From Macrostomum hystrix (lineage: Eukaryota > Platyhelminthes > Macrostomidae), in NCBI GenBank assembly GCA_950097015.1, contig CATNEN010000038.1, positions 18,424,001 through 18,488,000 on the forward strand: DNA of 64,000 nucleotides, read 5' to 3'. The translations under genes were made by a program, and so were the position numbers. A model generated the notes under the pieces. That model ran no database searches. It was not told the DNA's origin and saw only the letters and a list, made by a program, of their open reading frames with translations. Numbering within the stretch: the stretch's first letter is position 1; the number at the start of each line of letters is the position of its first letter. Shown here in pieces: positions 1-13,600 of the stretch.

Positions 1-914
1 ATTTGTTGAAAGATTTTAATAGTGTGTAGAACACTCTAATCATGTGAGGACCATCATAGTTGAAGTGTCATTGTAATGGTTTTACAAGCATTTGCAAAAT
101 TTTAAATATAGTTTGTGGTGCTATACGAGCGTATTGTACTAAGGATCCTAACATTTCTGCGCGTATTTTGATAGAACATTGTTTTTCTGTAAAATATCAT
201 TTTTTAAGAACTGAGTCTTTTTAAGCTGAGTTTGTTTTTGGTTTTCAAGTATAAAAGATGAGATTGGTACAGTTTGAAATCAGTTCATGTCTGCGTTCAA
301 CTGGTCGGCATAGCATAAGGCATTCAGTTATCCTATGGTCTGGTTTTCCTATTTTTTTAATGTCAGTTACCCTGGGACTAAACAGGCAAACATGGCCATG
401 ACAATGGAATGGCTGATAGTGAAACAATGGCATTGAATTCCGTCCGATGCTTCTGCATCCATATCCGTCAGAAACTGCTCCTCCAGGGCACGGTTGAGCA
501 GCAAACAGAAAATTTGTGATAAAAAGCGCTCAGATGGGGAAAAGACTAAAACTATATGCGATGCCTTGAAAGAAAATGGTTCTATTTTTTTACGAGAACA
601 GAATTTGTGCCAGAAAATGATGGCTCCAGGGCAAAAGCATTCAGGACTTGAGTACTGAACGACACTCAAGCAGTGAATTTGAACATTGTAGAGTAAACAC
701 TCTAAATGCCATTCTCTGCCCACCTTGGCACTTAAGTCTTTTTCGAATTTTGTACTATTACGAGCTTATTTTTTAAGGTTTAACAAGCATCTTTTTAAGT
801 AACTCTAAATTGTTGAAGTGAAATATATTTCTCACCCGAGTTCCTGTTTTCGGCAGATTCTCGCTAAGTCCTAGCTCTTTTTAGCTATTAAAATGGCCCT
901 TTAGGCTTTTTATA
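1..914. other. AT-rich unique sequence, presumed intron
   Basis: No exon in phase with exon 1 and no recognised family. A 118-codon open frame on the minus strand (367-723) overlaps a second one in another frame (245-433). Neither has a motif I recognise, and the region is probably part of the intron upstream of exon 1. It could be a decayed coding fragment. Confidence 0.5.
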
Positions 915-1360
915 GGCCCCTTCAACCATTAAAGTGGTCCTCCAATCATTAAAGTGGTCCTCAAATCATTAAAGTGGTCCTTCAATGATTAAAGTGGTCC
1001 TTCAACCATTAGAATGGTCTTTAAACTATTAGAGTGGTCCTCCAACCACTAGAATGGTCCTTCAACCACTAGAGTGGTCCTTTAACTATTAGAGTGGTCC
1101 TTCATCCATTAAATTGGTCCTTCATCCATTAAATTGGTCCTTCATCCATTAAATAGGTCCTTCATCCATTAAATTGGTCCTTCATCCATTAAATTGGTCC
1201 TTCATCCATTAAATTGGTCCTTCATCCATTAATGTGGTCCTTCATCCATTATATTGGTCCTTCATTCATTAAAGTGGTCCTTCATCCATTAATGTGGTCC
1301 TTCATCCATTAAATTGGTCCTTCATCCATTAGAGTGGCCCTTCATCCATTAGAGTGGCTA
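915..1360. repeat. Minisatellite, 20-bp unit
   Basis: About 22 copies of a 20-bp unit with core CCTTCATCCATTAAATTGGT, more divergent on the left. It ends about 75 bp before the exon 1 acceptor. Confidence 0.95.
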
Positions 1361-1436
1361 GAGATATTTATAGAACTGTTCTCATAAAAATTCATGAGTC
1401 AAAGTGCTTATTTCTACATTAAATTATTTGTTGCAG

Positions 1437-1608
1437 AACGCCGTTCACAGTTGTGACCCTGCAACAGCCAGCAGTCAGTAGTGTCAATCAATCAGGAGGC
1501 GTCAATATGGGCTGCACTTCAGCTATTAGCAGCGATAATCTGGTTTGGCTTCTACGGTTGTCTAGCTATACGGAGACTGCGTTTGGAACCTACATCTATT
1601 CCAAATCG
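1437..1608 (+). CDS. PKD1: PKD1 exon 1 of window
   Basis: Acceptor TTTGTTGCAG; donor TCG|GTGAGA. It opens with the last base of a codon split by an upstream intron and ends in phase 0. It encodes residues 1-57, starting TPFTVVTLQQ and ending IYSKS. Beta-strand-like text consistent with part of a PKD Ig-like repeat whose closing strand lies in exon 2. No exon was found in the 1.4 kb upstream. Confidence 0.82.
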
Positions 1609-4600
1609 GTGAGAGAGCCACGCAACATAATTATGCCTTTTTCGATACATATCGGCTAATCTTTCATGCAACCCACGTTTAGAGGTGTAACAAGCATACA
1701 AACATAATATATTGAGTATATTTGGATTACAGCCCTTCAAAATGTTTATTTCGATTTCTAAAGCTAGGTTTTTTTCAAACCAACTAAGGTTTTAAAGGTT
1801 GTTTAACTTTTAATTTAACATTCAATTAGGCTTAGAAATTTTTCAAGTGCCATTTTATACAGAAAAGTTTTTTACCCATTTTCTCACCTGCATTAAAAAA
1901 TAGGAATTTTTTAGGAAACCATAGCCATTACGATGGAGAACTGTTATGTAACCAGTTCGCAAACTGAACTGGCTCGGGTTATTACGTAACAATTTGTTAA
2001 CATATAATTTTATGCGTCATTTACAGAGACTGTCCATAAATTATGATTTTTATACTGATTTCTCGGAATAAAACTGTTATTATGATTATAGGTAAACAAA
2101 TTAGGAAATTAACCTCAGAATATGGACATCGTGGGGTCAGTCCTCAAATCTCTAGACTCATTGTCGGGTGAGTTCTCACATCCTTAGACTCAATGTAGAG
2201 TGAGTTCACAGATCCCTAGACTCTTTGTGGGTGAGTTCACAGATCCCTAGACTCATTGTGGGTGAGTTCACAGATCCCTAGACTCATTGTGGGGTGAGTT
2301 CTCAGATCCCTCGACTCATTGTGGGGTGAGTTCTCAGATCCCTCGACTTACTGTGTGTGAGTTCTCAGATCCCTAGACTCATTGTGGGGTGAGTTTTCAG
2401 ATCCCTAGACTTACTGTGTGTGAGTTCTCAGATCCCTAGACTCATTGTGGGGTGAGTTTTCAGATCCCTCGACTTACTGTGTGTGAGTTCTCAGATCCCT
2501 AGACTCATTGTGGGGTGAGTTTTCAGATCCCTAGACTTACTGTGTGTGAGTTCTCAGATCCCTAGACTCATTGTGGGGTGAGTTTTCAGATCCCTCGACT
2601 TACTGTGTGTGAGTTCTCAGATCCCTAGACTCATTGTGGGGTGAGTTCTCAGATCCCTAGACTTACTGTGTGTGAGTTCTCAGATCCCTAGACTCATTGT
2701 GGGGTGAGTTCTTAGATCCCTAGACTCATTGTGTGGTGAGTTCACAGATCCCTAGACTCATTGTGTGTGAGTTCTCAGATCCCTAGACTCATTGTGGGGT
2801 GAGTTCTCAGATCCCTAGACTCATTGTGTTTGAGTTCTCAGATCCCTAGACTCATTGTGGGGTGAGTTCTCAGATCCCTAGACTCATTGTGTGTGAGTTC
2901 TCACATCTCTAGACTTAGCGTGAGTCCAGTGAGTCTTAATCATGTTAGTCAGGCGCCGGCGCTTGTAATAAAGCAGCCTATAGAAAGAAAGTAACATCAG
3001 AAAGCACATGCCATAGCCCTACACAAAAGAGCTTTTCGGATTGAAAATCCTGTTTGCAATAAAGAAGTGCTTCGCTAAATTTCCTGTGATTTTTTCTCAA
3101 CTTCCGGCGGCCGGCCTCAGGTCTAAAGCTATAAGACGCTTATCGAAAGCCAAATGGTCTCTTTCTGACCCTTATTTGCACTGTTCCCTGCTCAACTATA
3201 GGAAGAGAAAGAAAGCAAGGGAAGTGTATCAAAATAGAGAGAACACTGATCTTCCGGGGGGGTAGATTTTCCATTGTCCGGCGAAAGGAAACTCTTGGAG
3301 GGTTGGTGAGACGGACTCAGCTTGGCCAGATTGATTTGAATAGAATTCCTTTTTCTTCTGCGATGGCCTTACACACTAGCGATTAAAGATCAGTTTTATG
3401 GCATTCATTTATTAGTGAGACACTGAGGAACAGAAAGCAATCAGTTCTTTTTATTACATTCTGGCTGACTACTAAACACTCTTTACCCATGCGGATACTG
3501 TACGCAGGCACACGCTCACACAGGTGTGTACACCTACCCTGACTTTCTCATTGTCAGACAGTGTACACTCTCACTGTGCCTGAATAGCACGACAAGCCCC
3601 CAAGCCTTCACGCGCTGGTGAAACGTCAGTTTTTTTTAACTGATTCGAATATTAAAGGCGTTAAAGCAGTGAGATGTGATTCAGGGGGCGAGTGGATCAG
3701 CGGCTAACGTCGCTGCCTCGCACTCCAAAGGACGCTAGTTCGATTCTCCCTTCAAGTCACGATTAATTTCGGGACTTGTTGGGGGGGTTTGGACAGTAGC
3801 GACCGGCGGAGGTGCACCATAATTCGCGCAATCGAAGCTTGAAATAATAGCTTCGCTCCTACCTTCTGTGAATCTGTGTGCCTGTCCTGCGTTGCGTGAG
3901 TTGTGTGTGTTTGCGCTGGGGCGTGAGACCTTGCGGGGGGTGGCTTGAGGGCGGGTGTACACCGCCGCGCGCTTTCTGGACTTCCGTCAGCGCGATTGGA
4001 TAAAGTGTACACTCATCACCCGGCCCCCCTGAGGACTGATTTCTTATCAGCCTTCCGCCCCCCGGCTTGGTCTGCTCTCTGCGTGCGGGGCTGGGGTGGG
4101 GGACACTGCTGCCTATTCTGGGTGCCTCCTGCCCTCCCCGGCTGGTCTGTGCTGTTGTGTGTGGTGCCTGCTCAGGGGAGGCGGCACGATGGGCGCTTAA
4201 GCGCCTAGTTCGCCGGTCTGGGGGCGTGCCGCTCCGTCGCTTGTGCAAATAGATAGATATAGAGAGATGTGATTCAGGAGAAAATGATTAGCGGATTTTG
4301 GAAGTGACGATTTAGAATAATTCATTAATGACTTTTTGGACAATAGAAGAGCTCCTATTGTTTATAGACTGACTATAATTTGCAAATTAAAGTGATAAAA
4401 AAATTGATAAAATATTTCTTACATTTTTCAAATGATTGCATTTAATTAAAAAGCATTCATTCAATCGATTGAATTTTATTATTTCATCTCGTCCCGCTTA
4501 GTCTTACTCTCAGCCATTTCCGTTGTATGTGGCTTTGAGTCTATTGTCTGATTGTGTTCAGTTATATTGGCCTGCTATTTGGCAATGAGCCAAGTCGATT

Positions 4601-7600
4601 ATTTTCACTGATTTTTGTCTGTCATGTTGGTTGCTATGCCGCTTAATGCCACAGTTTCAGAGTTAAATAGATTACAAATTTCTAAGTATGTAAACAAAGT
4701 TCTTGCTAGTTAGTCAATTTGTTTTTCCTTCCCATTTTGCTGTTTCATTTTTGTTCGCTTTATTTTTAGCACATCCCAGGGAGTTTTTTGGTCAAGTTTT
4801 TCGTTTCGCTTGCACAGACCTGAAAATGCATTTGCATTCTATGTCATTCTATGTTACAGTGGGGTCAGTTTTTTCTTCTAGCTTCTATTTTTGCCCTCTG
4901 AAAAAAATTGCACCGTTGCTAGGCTATTTCCACTTTGTCAATTCTGTTCAAACGATGTATTGTTATTTGCACGGGTTTTTTTTGCTTCCTACTACTTGAA
5001 AAGCCCGCATTTTCAAGTATGCCAATGTATATTTACAATTTTTCAACACATATCGGTTTGTTCCTTATCTTATTGACTAACGAGCGGGACGTTGAGCAGC
5101 TATGGTTTCATTTCTTGGAAACATTTCTTGATTCTCTAGGCGGTGTTTTTCTCCTGTTTATCTATATGTCTCTCTCTGTCTCTCTCTGTCTCTCTGTCTC
5201 TCCGTGTCTCTGTCTCTCTGTCTTTCTGTCTCTCTGTCTCTCCGTCTCTCTATCTCTCTGTCTCTCTGTCTCTCTCCGTCTCTCTGTCTCTCTGTCTCTC
5301 TGTCTCTCTGTCTCTCTGTCTCTCTCTGTCTCTCTGTCTCTCTGTCTCTCTGTCTCTCTGTCTCTCTCTGTCTCTCTGTCTCTCCGTCTCTCTCTGTCTC
5401 TCTGTCTCTCTGTCTCTCTGTCTCTCAGTCTCTCAGTCTCTCTGTCTCTCAGTCTCTCTCTGTCTCTCTGTCTCTCAGTCTCTCTGTCTCTCTGTCTCTC
5501 AGTCTCTCTCTGTCTCTCTGTCTCTCAGTCTCTCTGTCTCTCTGTCTCTCAGTCTCCTTGTCTTTCAGTCTATCACTGACCTTGCCTTTCCTTGCAACTC
5601 GTGTTGATTTAGAGTGTTTTTACAGCCCTAATGCCAATCTGTTTGTTGTTTTATTCCCTAGCACTAGAAGCACACGTGACAGGATTTTTATCCATTAAGT
5701 CTGTGATTGGCACCTGTTTGCTAGGGTTTATCCTTCATCTGTGTTCGTGTGTTGCGGGATTGTAAATTGAAAAGCTAAATATCGCGCCTAGATGAGATAT
5801 GGGAATTTGATGTAACCAAAAAGTGTCTGACTTTTTCTGAGCGAAAGCAGGGCGTGTCTATCGATTATTTTTTTCATCTCTTTACATTAGAAACGGTACT
5901 TTCAAGGTGAATAGGCTTGTTTGTTTCTACATGCGAATCGAAATGTATCATATTTTCCAAATCCGAAACCGAATCATCAACACCAACAACCGAACCGGAA
6001 TCTTAATTGATCATCTTTTCTAAATCCAAAACCGAAACTTAATTATTCGTATTGTTAGAATCCAAAACCGAATCCGAATTCGAAACCGATTCCGAAACCG
6101 AATCCGAATTCCAAACCGATTCCGAAACCGAATCCGTAACCAAATCTTAATTATTCGTATTTTTCCGAATCCGAAACCGAATCATAATTATTCTTCTGTT
6201 CCAATTCTTAATTATTCGTATTTTCCGAATTTGAATCCGAAACCGAATCTGAAACCGATTCCGAAACCGAATCCGTAACCAAATCTTAATTATTCGTATT
6301 TTTCCGAATCCGAAAGCGAATCATAATTATTCTTCTGTTCCAAATCTTAATTATTCGTATTTTTCCGAATCCGAAACCGAATCATAATTATTCTTCTGTT
6401 CCAAATCTTAATTATTCGTATTTTCCGAATTCGAATCCGAATCATAATTATTCTTCTGTTCCAAATCTTAATTATTCGTATTTTTCCGAATCCGAAAGCG
6501 AATCATAATTATTCTTCTGTTCCAAATCTTAATTATTCGTATTTTCCGAATCCGAAACCGAATCATAATTATTCTTCTGTTCCAAATCTTAATTATTCGT
6601 ATTTTCCGAATTCGAATCCGAAACCGAATCCGAAACCGACTCCGAAACCGAATCCGTAACCAAATCTTAATTATTAGTATTTTTCCGAATCCAAAACCGA
6701 ATCCAAATCCGAAACCGAATCCGAATCGAATCCGAAGCCGAATCCGAAACAGAATCTGAAACCGAATCCGAATCGAGTCCGAAACCGAATCCGAAGCGAA
6801 TCAAAAACAGAATTGAATCAAAATCCGAATCCGAATCCGAAGCCGAATCCGAATCAAATCCGAAGCCGAATCCAAAACTGAATCTGAAACCGAATCAGTA
6901 ACCAAATCCTAATTATTCGTATTTTTCAAAATCAAAAACCGAATCTAAAATATTCTACGAATCTAAAACCGAACCTGAATTTAAATTCTTGTCTCTTTCA
7001 AAACCGAAAACGAAAACCTAAACAAACAAACCAAGAAGTTATTATCTCTAAAATGTTCAGAGTTCATTGTTTTGTTTCTTTTGGAAAGAAATTGCTATAT
7101 TTAATGCTTGAGTAATAAACTTGTTTCTCTGCATAATTGAAGTGAAATTGATACTGTTTTGTGACATTCAACATTTAAATATGAAACTCGGTTTATTTGG
7201 CTTTGTTATGATATTCAATACTGTTTTGATTCTATTAGTTCAAAGCATAGTTAGTTCAAATATTTTTATTTGTGGCATTGAAACGACTGAAAAAAAAATT
7301 TAGACCTTAATCGATAAAGATTTTCAACATAGAAATTTAGCCTTCTTAATGCGCTTTTTATGTTAAAATAAATCTTAAAGGTCACGCCAAGAAATATAAT
7401 TTTTCTTTGCTCCCATTGTGGGTCAATATGGTCCTGTAATGGGTCGATATGGTCCTTTAGTGGGTCAATATTGTCCTGTAGTGGGTCAATATGGTCCTGT
7501 AATGGGTCGATATGGTCCTTTAGTGGGTCGATATGGTCCTGTAGTTTGTCAATATGGTCCTGTAGTGGGTCGATATGGTCCTGTAGTGGGTCGATATAGT

Positions 7601-10600
7601 CCTGTAGTGGGTCGATATGGTCCTCTAGTGGGTCGATATGGTCCTCTAGTGGGTCAATATGGTCCTCTAGTGGGTCGTGACCCACATGGTCGATATCGTA
7701 CCTTTTTGTTTTTATGTCTATAATAATATAATTGACATGACACTAAATTTGGTTGAAATTTAATTTTACTTTCTCAGGGTTCTATTGAAATGAGTCTACC
7801 CGCGCCTGGCAACTATTCACTGACTGCAGAAATTCGCTTTCTACCAATGGAATTGACACCCCATGCAACTGGTCCTGCCGCTACTAACACAATGTGTCGC
7901 ATCACTCGACTAGCTAGTCCTGCTCTTATGACGTCATCAAATTCTTCCCTTTGCATCTTTGATCCGGCTAAATTGCCGGAGATTAGTTCTGATCCACCAT
8001 TGGCATTGTCTGGCACTGTTGAACTGCTCATTGGAGAACAGCTGACTGTGCGGACTGGGGCCGATCCGGGTGCCGGCTGCTACTCTACTGAATTCTTCTG
8101 GCTGCCGGGTGATGACAGCGGCGCTGATGTTGAGTACGCTGCGTGAGTGCCCGTTCGATTATGCGCCAAATATTCTCGTTGCCATGGAGATCTTAGGCTA
8201 GGGAGTGTTGTGGCCTAGTGATTAGAAAGTCAGACTTCGGATATGAAGGTCGGAGGTTCGATTCTTGACTTCACTGGGACAATTTTTGTCCTTTAGCAGA
8301 ACCGTAACTTTTAAATGGGTACTAGCGTTAGCTGGGTTAACTGAGGGTGGGTGTGGCGCCCCCAGTCCATGGACTGAACAGCCTTCAGATGCGCCGCGCA
8401 ATAGCTACGGCTGTCCATCATTTTTATTCAACTTCTACCCATTGTGTTCCGCTTCCATCCTTCACATTTCTTCCTTCCTGATGTTAATAAAGGCAAATGT
8501 TCATTTTGACCATATGAAAAATTCTTTTGTTTTAGTTTGAATTCTTACAACGTCATTGTTCTTCATTTCTTTTGTTAGTGGAGTTTTTTTATCAAATAGG
8601 TTGACCTTAACTGTAGGAAATATTGTTCTATTGTCACTGTTGGGCCATTGTGTTTTACTGTGATTAAATTTGCTTCATGGTTTTTTTGATGGCATTACTT
8701 CTACTTTGACCTTGAAGCTCGTTCTCTAGCTAGTGTAATTTAATTAAATAATTTCATCATTGACAGATAGACAGTTTTATAAAAAAACACAGCTTAAATA
8801 CTATTCAACACAAAATTATACATTGGGTTCCGCGATGGAAGAGTTCCGTTATGGAAGAGTTCCGTTATGGAAGAGTTCCGTTATGGAAGAGTTCCGTTAT
8901 GGAAGAGTTCCGTTATGGAAGAGTTCCGTTATGGAAGAGTTCCGTTATGGAAGAGTTCCGTGATGGAAGAGTTCCGTTATGGAAGAGTTCCGTTATGGAA
9001 GAGTTCCGTTATGGAAGAGTTCCGTTATGGAAGAGTTCCGTTATGGAAGAGTTCCGTGATGGAAGAGTTCCGTTATGGAAGAGTTCCGTTATGGAAGAGT
9101 TCCGTTATGGAAGAGTTCCGTTATGGAAGAGTTCCGTTATGGAAGAGTTCCGTTATGGAAGAGTTCCGTGATGGAAGAGTTCCGTTATGGAAGAGTTCCG
9201 TGAGGGAAGAGTTCCATGGTGGAAGAGTTCCGTGATAGAAGAGTTCCGTTATGGAAGAGTTCCGTTATGGAAGAGTTCCGTAATGGAAGAGTTCCGTTAT
9301 GGAAGAGTTCCGTGAGGGAAGAGTTACGTGATGGAAGAGTTCCGTGATGGAAGAGTTACGTGATGGAAGAGTTCCGTGATGGAAGAGTTCCGTGATGGAA
9401 GAGTTCCATGATGGAAGAGTTCCATGATGGAAGAGTTCCATGATGGAAGAGTTCCGTGAGGGAAGAGTTCCATGATGGAAGAGTTCCGTGATGGAAGAGC
9501 TCCGTTAGGGAAGAGTTCCATGATGGAAGAGTTCCATGATGGAAGAGTTCCATGAGGGAAGAGTCCCGTGATGGAAGAGTTCCATGATGGAAGAGTTCCA
9601 TGATGGAAGAGTTCCGTGATGGAAGAGTTCCGTGATGGAAGAGTTCCGTGATGGAAGAGTTCCGTTATGGAAGAGTTCCGTTATGGAAGAGTTCCATGAG
9701 GGAAGAGTTCCATGAGGGAAGAGTTCCATGATAGAAGAGTTCCATGATGAAAGAGTCCCGTGATGGAAGAGTTCCTTAAGGGAAGAGTTCCATGAGGGAA
9801 GAGTTCCATGAGGGAAGAGTTCCATGAGGGAAGAGTTCCATGAGGGAAGAGTTCCATGAGGGAAGAGTTCCATGATAGAAGAGTTCCATGATGGAAGAGT
9901 CCCGTGAGGGAAGAGTTCCATGATGGAAGAGTTCCGTGAGGGAAGAGTTCCGTGATGGAAGAGCTCCGTTAGGGAAGAGCTCCGTTAGGGAAGAGTCCCG
10001 TGATGGAAGAGTTCCATGATGGAAGAGTTCCGTGAGGGAAGAGTTCCGTGATGGAAGAGCTCCGTTAGGGAAGAGTCCCGTGATGGAAGAGTTCCGTGAT
10101 GGAAGAGCTCCGTTAGGGAAGAGTCCCGTGATGGAAGAGTTCCGTGATGGAAGAGCTCCGTTAGGGAAGAGTCCCGTGATGGAAGAGTTCCGTGATGGAA
10201 GAGCTCCGTTAGGGAAGAGTCCCGTGATGGAAGAGTTCCGTGATGGAATTGTTCCATGATGGAAGAGTTCCGTGATGGAAGAGCTCCGTTATGGAAGAGT
10301 TCCGTTATGGAAGAGTTCCGTGATGGAAGAGTTCCGTTATGGAAGAGTCCCGTGATGGAAGAGTTCCGTGATGGAATTGTTCCATGATGGAAGAGTTCCG
10401 TGATGGAAGAGCTCCGTTAGGGAAGAGTCCCGTGATGGAAGAGTTCCGTGATGGAAGAGCTCCGTTAGGGAAGAGTCCCGTGATGGAAGAGTTCCGTGAT
10501 GGAATTGTTCCATGATGGAAGAGTTCCGTGATGGAAGAGCTCCGTTAGGGAAGAGTCCCGTGATGGAAGAGTTCCGTGATGGAAGAGCTCCGTTAGGGAA

Positions 10601-13600
10601 GAGTCCCGTGATGGAAGAGTTCCTTAGTGGAAGAGTTCCGTGATCGAAGAGTTCCGTGAGGGAAGAGTTATATTTTAGCAAAATATTTGCTGTCTGCAAG
10701 TTGATCAAGCACACACATTAGTTGTACTAATTGTAAATTGGTAAGCACAGTGGGGGTACCAATCTTGACTCTTACTTTCGTACTAATTAGCGACTTTTAT
10801 TTGTTTCTTGTCGCATTTGGCAACTGGAACGAGTGATACTCTACTGGAGTCCTGTTCTAATTAGCTTTTCCCTAAACTGGACTGCTGTATTGGACACACA
10901 GTTAGGCAGGTCTTTGTTTATTGCAGGCCTGTTTTCAGCATTACATGGCTGAGTCGATCCATAACAGCAAACTTTACTATTTTCTGCTGACGAAACTGTA
11001 TCGAAAGGTCGGCGTATTGATTTTCATCTGCTGTCCCTGCTGTACTCAAGCAGCACGATATCTGTCTTCATCCCAGACACCCCATCTTATACTTTCTTAT
11101 CTAATTCCCCCTCTCTGCTACCCTCTCCCATCCTCTCCTATCCTATTATATCTTCCCTATACTCTCGTATCCTATTCTATCCTATCCTATACTATTCTAT
11201 CCTCTCCAATTCTATCATCTCCTACTCAATACTATCCTCTCCTATCCTCTCGTATCCTCTCGTTTCCTATTCTGTTCTATTCTATCCTCTCCTATTCTAT
11301 CCTCTTCTATTCTATCCTCTCCTATTCTATCCTCTCCTATTCTATCCTCTCCTATTCTATCCTCTCCTATTCTATCCTCTCCTATTCTATCCTCTCCAAT
11401 TCTATCATCTCCTATTCTATCCACTCCTATTCTATCCACTCCTATTCTATCCTCTCCTATTCTATCCTCTCCTATTCTATCCTCTCCTATTCTATCCTCT
11501 CCTATTCTATCCTTTCCTATTCTATCCTCTCCTATTCTATCCACTCCTATTCTATCCTCTCCTATTCTATCCTCTCCTATTCTATCCTCTCCTATTCTAT
11601 TCTATCCAATTCTATTCTCTAGAATCCTATTCTATCCTCTCCTATTCTATCCACTCCTATTCTATCCTCTCCTATTCTATCCTCTCCTATTCTATCCTCT
11701 CCTATTCTATCCTCTCCTATTCTATCCTCTCCTATTCTATCCACTCCTATTCTATCCACTCCTATTCTATCCTCTCCTATTCTATCCACTCCTATTCTAT
11801 CCTCTCCTATTCTATCCTCTCCTATTCTATCATCTCCTATTCTATTCTATCCAATTCTATTCTCTAAAATCCTATTCTATCCTCTCCTATTCTATCCTCT
11901 CCTATTCTATCCTCTCCTATTCTATCCTCTCCTATTCTATCCTCTACTATTCTATTCTATCCAATTCTATTCTCTAGAATCCTATTCTATCCTCTCCTAT
12001 TCTATCCTCTCCTATTCTATCCTCTCCTATTCTATCCTCTCCTATTCTATCCTCTCCTATTCTATTCTATCCAATTCTATTCTCTAGAATCCTATTCTAT
12101 CCTCTCCTATTTTATCCTCTCCTATTCTATCCTCTCCAATTCTATCATCTCCTATTCTATCCTCTCCTATTCTATCCTCTCCTATTCTATTCTATCCAAT
12201 TCTATTCTCTAGAATCCTATTCTATCCTCTCCTATTCTATCCTCTCCTATTCTATCCTCTACTATTCTATCCTCTCCTATTCTATTCTATCCAATTCTAT
12301 TCTCTAGAATCCTATTCTATCCTCTCCTATTCTATCCTCTCCTATTCTATCCTCTCCTGTTCTATCCTCTCCTATTCTATCCTCTCCTATTCTATCCTCT
12401 CCTATTCTATCCTCTACTATTCTATCCTCTCCTATTCTATTCTATCCAATTCTATTCTCTAGAATCCTATTCTATCCTCTCCTATTCTATCCTCTCCTAT
12501 TCTATCCTCTCCTATTCTATCCTCTCCAATTCTATCATCTCCTATTCTATCCTCTCCTATTCTATCCTCTCCTATTCTATTCTATCCAATTCTATTCTCT
12601 AGAATCCTATTCTATCCTCTCCTATTCTATTCTCTCCTATTCTATCCTCTCCTATTCTATCCTCTCCTATTCTATCCTCTCCTATTCTATCCTCTCCTAT
12701 TCTATCCTCTCCTATTCTATCCTCTCCTATTCTATCCTCTCCTATTCTATCCTCTCCTATTCTTTCCTCTCCTATTCTATTCTATCCAATTCTATCCTCT
12801 CCTATCTTATCCAATTATGCCCTATTCTATCCTCTCCTATCCTATTGGCCTTTTCTATCCTATCCTTCCTTATCTAAGGCACTTATTGTTCCCCTAGTTT
12901 CTGACTATTCGCACCGTGTTAGTTTTTGTCTCAACATGTTGTCATTGCTTTATTTTCTTCAATAGTTTTTCTGCATTTCTCTCTCTGTCCAAAGGATTAT
13001 CGTTCTCTGCCACCCTCATGCCAATCCTTAATTCAAGCTGTTGTGTACTCGTATTTAAACCTGTTGCATTAGTAGTATATGTATTATTATTAGAAAAGCA
13101 AGCATACACACACAGAGAGAGGGGAAGTATGTTCTACAGTTCATTCACAGCCTTAAGCCAATATTTCGATTAGGAACAGCTTTGACTTTGGCTAACTCCT
13201 TCCCCTGATTTCGTTTGCCCGCTCTCACCTTTGATCCGGTCTTCCCTGGCCAAGGACAATATGGAGAATAAAGTGATTAACTTGGTAAGGATCTCTCTTA
13301 CTTGGATCTGCTAGTAGAAGAAAATAATTTATTAGTTGCCGGGACTTCTTTTTTACAGAGATTTTCCTTCTTGTTTCACGCAAAGTTAGTCGGTCGGCTC
13401 CCTGTAGTTGAGGACTCTCTCTAGGCTTAACTGCTCAGAAATCGAGTGGATTTGGGAAGGCTAGAAATGAGAGCACAATTGGACACAGAAAGTGAAGCTC
13501 CCTGTTGTTTAGCCTCATTTCATTTCTGGTCGGAGTTCCGGCTTTGGTCTCTGTCATTTCCTTTTTGCCAATTTTGCCCTTCAATGCCACCCTTAGCCCC

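Noticed and set aside
367-723. 118-codon minus-strand open frame, possible gene
   Set aside because: No motif, no splice or promoter support, overlaps another frame; kept only as a note in the region entry.
7266-7723. Acidic PLQDHID repeat protein on the minus strand
   Set aside because: A 21-bp repeat open on both strands; inside intron 1.
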